Source: Caulobacter sp. (GTDB lineage: Bacteria; Pseudomonadota; Alphaproteobacteria; Caulobacterales; Caulobacteraceae). Taken from it: a DNA stretch of 64,000 nucleotides. The translations under genes and the position numbers were made by a program. Location: assembly GCA_030683005.1 (NCBI GenBank), contig JAUXMY010000017.1, positions 62,001-126,000 on the forward strand. Direction: 5' to 3'. The notes under the pieces are model-generated. The model made no database searches, was not told where the DNA came from, and saw nothing but the letters and a program-made list of their open reading frames with translations. This document shows, piece by piece, positions 53,381 to 62,538 of this stretch (the first letter of the stretch is position 1; every line of letters begins with the position of its first letter).

Positions 53381-53429
53381 GGTCTTTGTCTTTCGTTCGG
53401 TCTGTCGTCGGGGCGAGGCGGCGTCGCGG

Positions 53430-56384
53430 TCAGGCGAAGGCTTCGGCCAGGAAGGTCTCGAGTTCTTTCAGGTGCCGGCTCATCAGGCCGGCGGCGGTGG
53501 AGGCCGAGGCGGGACGGCCGACGTAGCGGGCGCGTTTGGCCTTCACATCGAGGCGGTCGAGCGTCAGTTCGAGCCACGGATCGATGAACGTCCAGCCGCC
53601 CATGTTCTTGGGCTCTTCCTGGCACCAGACCAGCTCGGCGTTACGGAAGCGCGCCAGCACCTGGCTGACCGACTTGTGCGGCCACGGGTAGAACTGCTCG
53701 ATCCGCAGGATATAGACGTCGTCACGACCGGACCTGGCGCGGGCCTCGATCAGGTCGAAGTAGACCTTGCCCGAACACATGATCACGCGCTTGATCTTGT
53801 CGTCGCTGGTCAGGGTGATCCCGCCGACGTCGCAGTTCGCCTCGGCTCCGTCGATCATGACCCGGTGGAAGGACGAGCCCTCGGCGAGGTCGGCCATGTT
53901 GCTGACCGCCTTCTTGTGCCGAAGCAGGCTCTTGGGCGTCATCACGATCAGCGGCTTGCGGAATTCCCGGTGCACCTGCCGCCGCAGGGCGTGGAAGTAG
54001 TTGGCCGGCGTCGAGCAGTTCAGCACCTGCATGTTGTCCTCGGCGCAGGACTGCAGGAAGCGCTCGAGGCGCGCCGAACTATGCTCCGGCCCCTGGCCCT
54101 CGTAGCCATGCGGCAGCAGCATGACGAGGCCGCTCATCCGCAGCCACTTGCGCTCGCCCGAGCTGATGAACTGGTCGATGACCACCTGGGCGCCGTTCAC
54201 GAAGTCGCCGAACTGGGCTTCCCAGAGCGTAAGGGTGTTAGGCTCGGCCAGCGAGAAGCCGTACTCGAAACCCAGCACCGCCTCCTCCGACAGCGCCGAG
54301 TCGACCACCTCGTAGTGGGCCTGGCCCGGGCGGATGTTGTTGAGGGGCGTGTAGTGCTCCTCGGTGGTCTGATCGATCAGGTCGGAGTGGCGCTGGGTGA
54401 AGGTGCCGCGCACGCTGTCCTGGCCGGACAGTCGGACCGGATAGCCCTCGTCCAGCAGGGTGGCGAAGGCCATGTGCTCGGCGGTGCCCCAGTCGAGACC
54501 CTCGCCGGATTCGATCGCCGCCCGGCGCGCCTCGATCACGCGGCGAACGGTCTTGTGGGCGTCGACCGAGTCGGGGATGGCGGTAATCTTGCGGCCCAGA
54601 TCGATGAGCTTGGCCATCGGCACGCCGGTCTGGCCGCGCCGCTCCTCGTCGCCGGGCAGGGTCAGGCCCGCCCACTTGCCGTCCAGCCAGTCGGCCTTGT
54701 TGGCCTTGTAGGTCTTGCCGGCCTCGAACTCGGCGTCGAGGAAGGCCGCGAACTCGTCGACCCAGCCGTTGATCTCGGCCTCGGTGGCCACGCCCTCGGC
54801 GATCAGGCGCGCGCCGTAGATCTCGCGGGTGGAGGGCTGGTCCTTGATGCGCGCGTACATCAGCGGCGACGTCATCGTCGGATCGTCGCCCTCGTTGTGG
54901 CCGAACCGCCGGTAGCAGAACATGTCGATGACGACGTCCTTGCCGAACTGCTGGCGGTACTCGGTGGCCACCTTGGCGGCGAAGACCACGGCCTCGGGAT
55001 CATCGCCGTTCACATGGAAGATCGGCGCCTCGACCATCAGCGCGACGTCCGACGGATAGGGGCTGGTGCGGCTGAAGCTCGGCGCGGTGGTGAAGCCGAT
55101 CTGGTTGTTGACGATGAAGTGGATGGTTCCGCCGACGCGGAAGCCCTTCACGCCGGAGATGGCGAAACACTCGGCGACCACGCCCTGGCCGGCGAAGGCG
55201 GCGTCGCCGTGCAGCAGCAGCGGCAGCACATGGCCGCGGCCGGCGTCCGGGGTGTCGCGCAGGGTGAAGGCCTGCTTGGCCCGCGCCTTGCCCAGCACCA
55301 CCGGGTTGACGATTTCCAGGTGGCTGGGGTTGGCGGTCAGCGACAGGTGGACGCTGTTGTCGTCGAACGAGCGGTCCGACGAGGCGCCCATGTGATACTT
55401 CACGTCGCCCGAGCCCTCGATATCCGAAGGCAGGGACGAGCCGCCCTGAAACTCGTGGAAGATGACGTGGTAGGGCTTGCCCATCACGGCGGCGAGCACG
55501 TTCAGGCGACCGCGGTGCGGCATGCCCAGCACGATGTCCTTCACGCCCAGCGCGCCGCCGCGCTTGATGATCTGCTCCAGCGCGGGGATCGCCGCTTCAC
55601 CGCCGTCGAGGCCGAAACGCTTGGTGCCGGGGAAGCGGCGGTGCAGGAAGCGCTCGAAGCCCTCGGCCTCGATCAGCTTCTTGAGGATGGCGACCTTACC
55701 CTCTTTCGAGAAGCTGATCTCCTTGTCGCGGCCCTCGATCCGCTCCTGGAGCCAGGACTTCTCCTTAGGATCGGAGATGTGCATGTACTGCACGCCGACC
55801 GTGCCGCAGTAGGTGCGTCGCAGGATCGCCAGGATCTCGCGCAGGGTCGAGGTCTCCAAGCCCAGCACATAGTCGAGGAAGATCGGGCGGTCGTAGTCGG
55901 CCTCGGTGAAGCCGTAGGTCGCCGGGTCCAGCTCGCTGGCGTCGCCGGGCGTGGTCGCCATGCCCAGCGGGTCGAGATTGGCCTGAAGGTGGCCGCGCAT
56001 CCGGAAGGCCCGGATCATCATGATGGCGCGCAGCGAATCGAGCGTGGCGGCGCGGACGTCGGCCGGGGCGGCCGTCGGCTGCTTGGCCTCGATGGACTTG
56101 CCGAGCTTGGCCTCGACCGCCGGCCAGAGGCCGTCGATGGCCGATAGCCAGTCAGGGCGCTGGGCCGGAACGGCGCGCGGCGTCCAGGACGGCTTGCGCG
56201 CCGCCTTCTGCACTTCCTCGGCCTGATCATGGAGGGTGGCGAAGAAGCCGGCCCAGGAGGCGTCGACCGAGCCCGGGTCTTCGGTCCACCGGGCGTAGAG
56301 GTCTTCCACGAAGGCCGCGTTGGCGCCGTAGAGGAAAGAGGTTTCGGTCAGAACCTGGTTGATGATGCCTGCGTCGTCCGCCAT
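53430..56384 (-). CDS. sucA: 2-oxoglutarate dehydrogenase E1 component
   Basis: This 984-residue thiamine-diphosphate enzyme decarboxylates 2-oxoglutarate and succinylates E2. The N-terminal segment [20 protein letters not shown] is the E2-binding type. Active-site parts are [20 protein letters not shown], the ThDP-binding [13 protein letters not shown], and [15 protein letters not shown]. The C-terminal transketolase-like portion includes [20 protein letters not shown] and [13 protein letters not shown] use the Met at 56384 ([10 protein letters not shown]), behind AAGGCGCGAG. A Met 8 codons earlier has no ribosome site. It heads the sucA-sucB-small genes-lpd run. Confidence 0.96.
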   Translation of the reverse strand: MADDAGIINQVLTETSFLYGANAAFVEDLYARWTEDPGSVDASWAGFFATLHDQAEEVQKAARKPSWTPRAVPAQRPDWLSAIDGLWPAVEAKLGKSIEAKQPTAAPADVRAATLDSLRAIMMIRAFRMRGHLQANLDPLGMATTPGDASELDPATYGFTEADYDRPIFLDYVLGLETSTLREILAILRRTYCGTVGVQYMHISDPKEKSWLQERIEGRDKEISFSKEGKVAILKKLIEAEGFERFLHRRFPGTKRFGLDGGEAAIPALEQIIKRGGALGVKDIVLGMPHRGRLNVLAAVMGKPYHVIFHEFQGGSSLPSDIEGSGDVKYHMGASSDRSFDDNSVHLSLTANPSHLEIVNPVVLGKARAKQAFTLRDTPDAGRGHVLPLLLHGDAAFAGQGVVAECFAISGVKGFRVGGTIHFIVNNQIGFTTAPSFSRTSPYPSDVALMVEAPIFHVNGDDPEAVVFAAKVATEYRQQFGKDVVIDMFCYRRFGHNEGDDPTMTSPLMYARIKDQPSTREIYGARLIAEGVATEAEINGWVDEFAAFLDAEFEAGKTYKANKADWLDGKWAGLTLPGDEERRGQTGVPMAKLIDLGRKITAIPDSVDAHKTVRRVIEARRAAIESGEGLDWGTAEHMAFATLLDEGYPVRLSGQDSVRGTFTQRHSDLIDQTTEEHYTPLNNIRPGQAHYEVVDSALSEEAVLGFEYGFSLAEPNTLTLWEAQFGDFVNGAQVVIDQFISSGERKWLRMSGLVMLLPHGYEGQGPEHSSARLERFLQSCAEDNMQVLNCSTPANYFHALRRQVHREFRKPLIVMTPKSLLRHKKAVSNMADLAEGSSFHRVMIDGAEANCDVGGITLTSDDKIKRVIMCSGKVYFDLIEARARSGRDDVYILRIEQFYPWPHKSVSQVLARFRNAELVWCQEEPKNMGGWTFIDPWLELTLDRLDVKAKRARYVGRPASASTAAGLMSRHLKELETFLAEAFA

Positions 56385-56483
56385 CGATCTCGCGCCTTGA
56401 GCCGCCATGAGTCAGCGGTTAGCTGTCCCGGCGTTGATATAGTCTCTCGCGCCCGATTTCCCGAGGAAACCGGCCCCCCGGCG

Positions 56484-56518
56484 AAGAAAAAGAAGCCCGA
56501 ACGTCATGCGTCCGGGCT
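56484..56518 (-). terminator. Rho-independent terminator of sucCD
   Basis: On the minus strand AGCCCGGACG (56518-56509) and CGTTCGGGCT (56503-56494) form a 10-bp stem with one mismatch and a 5-nt loop, followed by TCTTTTTCTTC. It lies 16 bp after the sucD stop and separates sucCD from sucA. Confidence 0.85.
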
Positions 56519-56533
56519 CTGGTTCAGGTTCGC

Positions 56534-57418
56534 TCAGCCCTTGAGCACGTCGAGCAGCGTCTCGCCGAGGCGCGCGGGCGAGGACGACACGCGGATGCCC
56601 GCCGCCTCCATCGCCGCGATCTTGTCCTCGGCGCCGCCCTTGCCGCCCGACACGATGGCGCCGGCGTGGCCCATGTGACGGCCCGGAGGGGCGGTGCGGC
56701 CGGCGATGAAGCCGACCATCGGCTTCTTGCGGCCGCGCTTGGCCTCGTCGATCAGGAACTGGGCGGCGTCTTCTTCCGCCGCGCCGCCGATCTCGCCGAT
56801 CATGACGATCGACTGGGTGGCTTCGTCGGCGAGGAACAGCTCCAGCACGTCGATGAACTCGGTGCCCTTGACCGGGTCGCCGCCGATGCCGACGGCCGTG
56901 GTCTGGCCAAGGCCCGCGTTGGTGGTCTGGAACACCGCTTCATAGGTCAGGGTGCCGGAGCGCGAGACGACACCCACCGAGCCCTTGGAGAAGATCGAGC
57001 CCGGCATGATGCCGATCTTGCACTCGCCCGGCGTCAGCACGCCCGGGCAGTTGGGGCCGATCAGGCGCGACTTCGAACCGGCCAGGGCCTTCTTGACCTT
57101 GACCATGTCCAGCACCGGGATGCCTTCGGTGATGCAGACGATCAGGCCGATCTGCGCGTCGATGGCCTCCAGGATGGCGTCGGCCGCGAAAGGCGGCGGG
57201 ACGTAGATCACCGAGGCGTCGGCGCCGGTGGCGGCCTTGGCCTCGCCGACGGTGTCGAACATCGGCAGGCCGATGTGGGTCGTGCCGCCTTTGCCCGGCG
57301 TCACGCCGCCGACCATCTTCGTCCCGTAGGCGATGGCCTGTTCGGAGTGGAAGGTCCCCTGGGCGCCGGTGATGCCCTGGCAGATGACCTTGGTGTGGGA
57401 GCCGATGAGAATGGACAT
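56534..57418 (-). CDS. sucD: Succinyl-CoA synthetase (ADP/GDP-forming), alpha subunit
   Basis: This 294-residue subunit binds CoA through the Rossmann-like N-terminal half ([19 protein letters not shown]). It carries the phosphohistidine His251 in [34 protein letters not shown] and [10 protein letters not shown] are further conserved segments. It completes substrate-level phosphorylation in the TCA cycle together with SucC. Its ATG overlaps the sucC stop by 1 bp (TAATG), so the subunits are translationally coupled in equal amounts. Confidence 0.97.
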   Translation of the reverse strand: MSILIGSHTKVICQGITGAQGTFHSEQAIAYGTKMVGGVTPGKGGTTHIGLPMFDTVGEAKAATGADASVIYVPPPFAADAILEAIDAQIGLIVCITEGIPVLDMVKVKKALAGSKSRLIGPNCPGVLTPGECKIGIMPGSIFSKGSVGVVSRSGTLTYEAVFQTTNAGLGQTTAVGIGGDPVKGTEFIDVLELFLADEATQSIVMIGEIGGAAEEDAAQFLIDEAKRGRKKPMVGFIAGRTAPPGRHMGHAGAIVSGGKGGAEDKIAAMEAAGIRVSSSPARLGETLLDVLKG

Positions 57419-58617
57419 TACTTGGCGCCTCGCACGGCGGCGACGATCTTCTCCGCGCCGTCCGACAGATCGTTGGCGGCGATGACGTTCAGGCCGCTTT
57501 CGTTGATGATTTTCTTGCCCAGCTCGACGTTGGTGCCTTCGAGACGGACGACCAGGGGAACCTTCAGGCCGACTTCCTTGACCGCGGCCACCACGCCCTC
57601 GGCGATGATGTCGCAGCGCATGATGCCGCCGAAGATGTTGACCAGGATGCCCTTCACCGCAGGGTCGGCGGTGATGATCTTGAAGGCCGCGATGACCTTC
57701 TCCTTGCTGGCGCCGCCGCCGACATCGAGGAAGTTGGCCGGCTCGGCGCCGTACAGCTTGATGATGTCCATGGTCGCCATGGCGAGGCCCGCGCCGTTGA
57801 CCATGCAGCCGATCTCGCCGTCGAGGGCGATGTAGGCGAGGTCATGCTTGCTGGCTTCGATTTCCTTGGAGTCTTCCTCGGTCTCGTCGCGCAGGGCCTT
57901 GATGTCCGGGTGACGATAGAGGGCGTTGCCGTCGAACGAGACCTTGGCGTCGAGAACGCGCAGGTGATCGTCGGCGGTGACGATGAGGGGGTTCACCTCC
58001 AGCATCGCCATGTCCTTGGCCAGGAACGCCGTATAGAGCTGGGTCAGCAGCGAGGCCGCTTCCTTGGCCAGGCCGCCGGTCAGGCCCAGCGCCTTGGCCA
58101 GCGCCCGCTGGTGCGTCGGCCACACGCCGGTGGCGGGGTCGATGGAGAAGGTGTGGATCTTTTCCGGAGTGTCGTGGGCGACCTCCTCGATATCCATGCC
58201 GCCCTCGGTCGAGGCAACCACCGAGACCATGCTCGTCTGTCGGTCGACCAGCAGGGAAAGGTAGAATTCCTTGGCGATGGCCGCGCCTTCCTCGATGTAG
58301 AGGCGGTTGACCTGCTTGCCCTTCGGACCGGTCTGGTGGGTCACCAGCACGCGGCCGAGCATTTCCTCGGCGTTGCTGCGGACCTCCGCGACCGACTTGA
58401 CGACGCGAACGCCGCCCTTGGCGTCGGGGCCGAGGCCTTCGAAGCGGCCCTTGCCGCGCCCGCCGGCGTGGATCTGGCTCTTCACGACGAAGACCGGCGT
58501 GCCGAGCGTCTCGGCGGCCTTCTGGGCTTCTTCGGGGGTGAAGGCGGCAAAGCCGCGGGGAACGGGGACGCCGAATTCGGCCAGGACGGCCTTGGCCTGA
58601 TGCTCGTGGATATTCAT
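57418..58617 (-). CDS. sucC: Succinyl-CoA synthetase, beta subunit
   Basis: This 399-residue subunit has an ATP-grasp fold ([38 protein letters not shown]) for the nucleotide. The C-terminal CoA-ligase domain has [18 protein letters not shown] and [20 protein letters not shown]. Length and motifs are typical. It is the first gene of sucCD. Its likely promoter lies in the 177 bp between it and the TonB-receptor terminator, where nothing distinctive is visible. Confidence 0.97.
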   Translation of the reverse strand: MNIHEHQAKAVLAEFGVPVPRGFAAFTPEEAQKAAETLGTPVFVVKSQIHAGGRGKGRFEGLGPDAKGGVRVVKSVAEVRSNAEEMLGRVLVTHQTGPKGKQVNRLYIEEGAAIAKEFYLSLLVDRQTSMVSVVASTEGGMDIEEVAHDTPEKIHTFSIDPATGVWPTHQRALAKALGLTGGLAKEAASLLTQLYTAFLAKDMAMLEVNPLIVTADDHLRVLDAKVSFDGNALYRHPDIKALRDETEEDSKEIEASKHDLAYIALDGEIGCMVNGAGLAMATMDIIKLYGAEPANFLDVGGGASKEKVIAAFKIITADPAVKGILVNIFGGIMRCDIIAEGVVAAVKEVGLKVPLVVRLEGTNVELGKKIINESGLNVIAANDLSDGAEKIVAAVRGAK

Positions 58618-58722
58618 CGCGCTATTGGGTCTCGCGGATGTCGCTAGGGAAGGCCCGCGGTCGCGGACCGGGGCGGGTTATGGCGCGGTCGGGCGACACG
58701 CGCAACCCGATGGAGGCGATAG

Positions 58723-58755
58723 GAAAAAAGAACCCCGCCGGTCGCCCGGCGGGGT
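58723..58755 (-). terminator. Rho-independent terminator of the TonB-dependent receptor gene
   Basis: On the minus strand ACCCCGCCGG (58755-58746) pairs perfectly with CCGGCGGGGT (58741-58732) around a 4-nt loop, followed by TCTTTTTTCC. It lies 40 bp after the receptor stop. Confidence 0.92.
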
Positions 58756-58794
58756 CCAATGTTGCGAATGCGAAGGCCGCGAGGGCCCGGCGTT

Positions 58795-61056
58795 CTAGTA
58801 CTTCGCCGTCAGGCGCAGCGTGGCGGTCCTGGGCGCACCGTAGTAGGCGGTGCGGATGCCGCCGACCGACGAGAATTCCTGCGCGTCGGTCTTGTAGAGC
58901 TCGTCGGTGATGTTCTGGCCGTACAGGCCGACGGTGTAGCGGCGGTCGCCGCTTTCCCACACGGCGCGGGCGTCCCAGATCCAGTGGTCGTCGTCCCACA
59001 TGCCGGGCAGCCGGGTCGTGGTGATGCCCGCCGTGTTATCGACCGCGAGCGCCATTTCCGACCGGTACTTGGCCTGGGCGCCGACGATCAGCGAGCCGTT
59101 GTCGCCGAGGTCGAAAGTGTACTGGCCGCCGTAGCGGGCGGTCCACTTGGGCGCGAACGCCGGCGTCTGGAACGCGCGGCTGCCACCGGTGCCGGTGAAG
59201 CGGGCATCGTCAAAGTCTTCGTACTCCGCGTTCAGCATGCCGATCTGGGCGTCGAGCAGCAGGCCGCGAACCGGGCGGGCGACCGCCTCGACCTCGAAGC
59301 CCGACGTCTTCAGGCTGCCGGCGTTGATGACCGTCAGTTCGGGGCTCGGCAGGCTGGTTCCGGGGTCGATCACGGTTCCCGACACGCGGGCCTGGAAGTC
59401 CTGGTAGTCGTTGGTGAAGGCGGTGAGGTTCAGCAGGTAGCGACCGCCGGCCCAGGTCGTCTTCACCCCGGCTTCGTAGCTGGTGACCTCTTCGGGATCG
59501 TAGGGCGCCTGTTCGCCCGGGTTGTTGGCCCGGCCGTTGAAGCCGCCGGACTTGAAGCCCTTGGAGCCGCGCAGATAGAGGGTGATGTTCTCGGCGGCCT
59601 TCCAGCGGACGTCGACCATCGGCGAGACGTCTTCCCAGGTCTCGGTCAGGTTCTTGAAGGCGAACGCCGGGTCGGCCGTGAACAGCGCGAACGACGAGAA
59701 GGTCGAGGTGCTGCGCGAGTAGGTCTTCTCTTCGTTGGTGTAACGAACCCCGCCGGTGACCTGGACGGCGTCGGTGATGTCGAAGCTGACGTTGACGTAG
59801 GCAGCCTTGCTAGTGGTCTCCAGATCGTCGTCGACCGTCCGCATGAAGGTGGCGTTGCCGAACGCCGCCCCGAGGAAGTCGTCGGCGTAGGCTTCCTGAT
59901 GCGAGTCGATCTGCTCGTTCATCCAGTAGACGCCGCCGACGACGGTCCAGGGACCGTCTTCATAGGTCAGCTGGAATTCCTGGCTGGTCTGGTTCTGGTT
60001 CACGCCGACAAACACGTCGCCCAACTCCAGCTGGGTGGCGTCGATATCGATATAGTCGTCGGTTTCCAGGTTGCGGTAGGCGGTGATCGACTTCAGGGAC
60101 AGGGCGTCGCTGATGGCCCAGGTCACCGTGCCGGCGAAGCCGTAGTGGGTCAGCTCTGTCGAGTTCGGCAGGCCCGGGGAGGCCCTGGTCTTGAAGTCAT
60201 AAGCGGGCGGCGGGCTGGCGACGGCAAGCAGCGGCACGCCGAGAATGGTCGTCAGGGTGCTGGTCGCCTGGCCCACGGACATGGCCGCATCGTCGCGGCT
60301 GTAGTCGGCGGACAGGTCGACGCGGATGTCGTCGGACGGCTTCCAGGTCGCCGCGGCGCGGACAGCCCAGGTGTTCTTGTCGTTGTACTCTTCGCCGGTG
60401 ACGGGATCCTCGACAAAGCCGTCGCGCTTGGACACCAGGCCCGCAACGCCGAGCGACAGCGTGTCGCTGACCGGGCCGGAGACCGAGCCCTTAAGCTCCA
60501 TCTGATTGTAGCTGCCGTAGGCGGCCGAGACGCCGGCGCGGAAGTCGTCGCCGGGCTTGCGGGTGACCACCTTCAGCGCGCCGCCGATGGTGTTCTTGCC
60601 GTACAGGGTGCCTTGCGGACCGCGCAGGACCTCGACGCGCTCCAGGTCGAACAGGTCGAACTGGGTGCCACGAATCCGGCTGTAGTAGACGTCGTCGACA
60701 TAGACGCCGATGGCCGGGTCGAAGGTCTGCAGCGCGTCGGGCTGGCCGATGCCGCGGATGAAGATGTTGGTCGCGTTCGAAGAGCCGCGCCCCTGGGAGA
60801 TGTTCACGTTCGGAACCGCGCCTTGCAGGCCGGTCACGTCGGTGACCTGCAGCCGCTCAAGCGAGGCTTCGCTGAAGGCCGAGACGGCGCCCGGCACATC
60901 CTGAAGATTTTCCTCCGTCCGCCGCGCGGTGACCACGACCGCTTCGACTTCCGTGCCGACGCCCGTCGCTGCGGGAGCATCCTGTGCGACGGCGAAGGTC
61001 GCGCACGCACTCCAGGCGGCGCCGGCCAGCAAAGCAGCCTTGAACATCGTCCTCAT
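58795..61056 (-). CDS. TonB-dependent receptor
   Basis: This 753-residue outer-membrane transporter has a signal peptide (about 1-24, ATFAVAQ), a TonB-box region (VEAVVVTARRTEENLQDVPG) and a plug domain (about 45-160) with NIFIRGIGQPDA and RVEVLRGPQGTLYGKNTIGG. The rest is a 22-strand barrel ending in the aromatic signature RTATLRLTAKY. The sequence resembles receptors for organic compounds in Caulobacterales and sphingomonads rather than those for siderophores. GGGAGGACGACA precedes the ATG, and an 18-bp palindrome lies 25 bp upstream. The next gene upstream on the same strand is a TetR regulator, and a carotenoid-oxygenase gene lies beyond. Substrate unknown. Confidence 0.93.
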   Translation of the reverse strand: MRTMFKAALLAGAAWSACATFAVAQDAPAATGVGTEVEAVVVTARRTEENLQDVPGAVSAFSEASLERLQVTDVTGLQGAVPNVNISQGRGSSNATNIFIRGIGQPDALQTFDPAIGVYVDDVYYSRIRGTQFDLFDLERVEVLRGPQGTLYGKNTIGGALKVVTRKPGDDFRAGVSAAYGSYNQMELKGSVSGPVSDTLSLGVAGLVSKRDGFVEDPVTGEEYNDKNTWAVRAAATWKPSDDIRVDLSADYSRDDAAMSVGQATSTLTTILGVPLLAVASPPPAYDFKTRASPGLPNSTELTHYGFAGTVTWAISDALSLKSITAYRNLETDDYIDIDATQLELGDVFVGVNQNQTSQEFQLTYEDGPWTVVGGVYWMNEQIDSHQEAYADDFLGAAFGNATFMRTVDDDLETTSKAAYVNVSFDITDAVQVTGGVRYTNEEKTYSRSTSTFSSFALFTADPAFAFKNLTETWEDVSPMVDVRWKAAENITLYLRGSKGFKSGGFNGRANNPGEQAPYDPEEVTSYEAGVKTTWAGGRYLLNLTAFTNDYQDFQARVSGTVIDPGTSLPSPELTVINAGSLKTSGFEVEAVARPVRGLLLDAQIGMLNAEYEDFDDARFTGTGGSRAFQTPAFAPKWTARYGGQYTFDLGDNGSLIVGAQAKYRSEMALAVDNTAGITTTRLPGMWDDDHWIWDARAVWESGDRRYTVGLYGQNITDELYKTDAQEFSSVGGIRTAYYGAPRTATLRLTAKY

Positions 61057-61080
61057 TGTCGTCCTCCCATGCGATCCCTT

Positions 61081-61098
61081 TTTGACGGGATCGTCAAA
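61081..61098. promoter_or_regulatory. 18-bp perfect palindrome upstream of the TonB-dependent receptor gene
   Basis: TTTGACG (61081-61087) and CGTCAAA (61092-61098) flank a 4-bp centre. It lies 25-42 bp upstream of the receptor start, in the promoter or early leader, and is a good candidate repressor site. Confidence 0.55.
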
Positions 61099-61188
61099 GT
61101 TTCAAATTCACCAGAACGCGAATTGTGAGAGGACCATCATCCAAGCCGGGCGCGAGCGGAAGGGGGCCCGCGAGCGCACGCCGTTATT

Positions 61189-61206
61189 TTTCACCATGTG
61201 ATGAAA
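61189..61206. promoter_or_regulatory. Second imperfect palindrome between TetR-type gene and receptor gene
   Basis: TTTCACCAT and GTGATGAAA form an inverted repeat with 14 of 18 symmetric positions. It lies 27 bp after the TetR-type stop and about 133 bp upstream of the receptor start, so it could be a distal operator for the receptor gene. Confidence 0.35.
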
Positions 61207-61233
61207 TGGCGCCACACGGGAGCCATGATCGCC

Positions 61234-61929
61234 TCAGGCGCGCGCCTTGCGGATCACCGCCTCGAAGCCCGCCGCGCAGTAGGTGTAGAGGCGCTGGCGG
61301 ACCGCCTCCAGGTCGCTGGACTGACACAGGCCGTTGGAGAGCTGGTCGATGCGGCCGGTCTCCGCCACCGACAGGGTCATCGAGCCGGTCAGGAACTGGT
61401 AGCTCCAGTAGAGGTCGGCGAGGTCTGCCTCGGGCAGGGCGCGCTTGAGCGTGTCGATCAGCTGCTGGACGACCGGATCAAAGAAGCGGTGCATCACCTC
61501 TCCGCCCCAGGCGGGCGTGGTGTTGATCTGGGCGACGAGCCCAAACCAGTTCTTCCAGCCCGGGCCGCCGGTCAGGGCGCGCTCGACCAGCGGGTCGATG
61601 AAGGCGGCGATCACGCCCTCGGCGGTCATGGTCCCCGGATGCGCCGCCTCATAGGCGGTCATCGCCTGGGCCCGCTCCTGGTTCAGGATCTCGGCCCGGC
61701 GCAGCAGCACCGCGTCGAACAGCTCGCGCTTGGCGCCGAAGTAGTAGTGGATCAGGGCGGTGTCGACGCCGGCCTCTGACGCCACCTGACGGGTGGTGAC
61801 GCCGTAGAAGCCGTGACGCGAGAACAGGCCCTCGGCCGAATCGAGAATCGCCGCCTTCAGGTCCAGGCCCGTCCCCTTGGAGGGGCGGCCTCTGCCGCCG
61901 GAGCGGGCGCGGGGCTTGGCTGCGGTCAT
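61234..61929 (-). CDS. TetR/AcrR family transcriptional regulator
   Basis: This 231-residue regulator has a basic leader (MTAAKPRARSGGRGRPSKGT) and a helix-turn-helix (about 28-72: AILDSAEGLFSRHGFYGVTT, ASEAGVDTALIHYYFGAKRE). The ligand domain carries a C-terminal region typical of the larger TetR subgroup. It is upstream of the receptor gene on the same strand and probably represses it through the palindromes at 61081 and/or 61189. Ligand unknown; it could be the receptor's cargo. Confidence 0.88.
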   Translation of the reverse strand: MTAAKPRARSGGRGRPSKGTGLDLKAAILDSAEGLFSRHGFYGVTTRQVASEAGVDTALIHYYFGAKRELFDAVLLRRAEILNQERAQAMTAYEAAHPGTMTAEGVIAAFIDPLVERALTGGPGWKNWFGLVAQINTTPAWGGEVMHRFFDPVVQQLIDTLKRALPEADLADLYWSYQFLTGSMTLSVAETGRIDQLSNGLCQSSDLEAVRQRLYTYCAAGFEAVIRKARA

Positions 61930-62004
61930 CGCGCGTCCTGACGCCCGCCGATCCGCCGGGCCTGACCGGGATAGCCCCCGGGCGGCGTCGGTGGCAAGGC
62001 CGTC

Positions 62005-62535
62005 TCAGCCGAAGACCAGCCGCCACATCAGCCGGCCGGGCAGGAAGGTGAAAGCGCCCGCCACTAGAGACCCGCCCACGAAGATGCCGGTCATGGTCTT
62101 GCGGTGGACGTCGATCCGATGCCTGCGCGCCGCCAGGACGCCGATCGGGAGAACGATCAGGACCCAGCCGCTGAGCAGGTGAATCAGCGACCAGAAATCC
62201 CCGTTGATCCCGACGATGAACAGCGACGAGATCGCTGTCGTCGCCATCAGGACCACCCAGATCCAGCCGGCGGTGCGATGGGAGGCGCGGCCCTTGCGCA
62301 TCGAGAAGATCAGGCCGCCCAGCGCTACCGTGCCCAGCGCGGCGAGGATGTGCAGTTGCACCACCATCGGCTGGGCGGCGAACAGGCTGAGGTCGGGGCC
62401 ATGAAGCCGGCCAGCCCCGGCTACGGCCAGCATGCGCGGACCGAGCAGGACGGCCGTCGTCAGGACCGCCGCGGCGACCAGGGCGAAGCCGGCGTTGCGG
62501 CTGGACGGCAGGATGCGGGAGCGTTGCACGGTCAT
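62005..62535 (-). CDS. DUF2306 family membrane protein
   Basis: This 176-residue protein has four to five TM segments (about 15-35, 55-77, 88-112, 115-135, 148-168). The signature is QLHILAALGTVALGGLIFSM followed by RTAGWIWVVLM, with His residues at membrane edges (LHILA, ASHRTAGW, LIHLLSGWVL, IDVHRKTM). These could bind a metal or haem. DUF2306 has no settled function. It starts 3 bp after the oxygenase stop and so is probably cotranscribed with it. Confidence 0.82.
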   Translation of the reverse strand: MTVQRSRILPSSRNAGFALVAAAVLTTAVLLGPRMLAVAGAGRLHGPDLSLFAAQPMVVQLHILAALGTVALGGLIFSMRKGRASHRTAGWIWVVLMATTAISSLFIVGINGDFWSLIHLLSGWVLIVLPIGVLAARRHRIDVHRKTMTGIFVGGSLVAGAFTFLPGRLMWRLVFG

Positions 62536-62538
62536 GGC

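Noticed and set aside
58759..61128. Open frame of 789 codons on the plus strand opposite the TonB receptor
   Set aside because: Low-complexity composition and no recognisable domain; the minus strand encodes a full receptor with signal peptide, plug and barrel.
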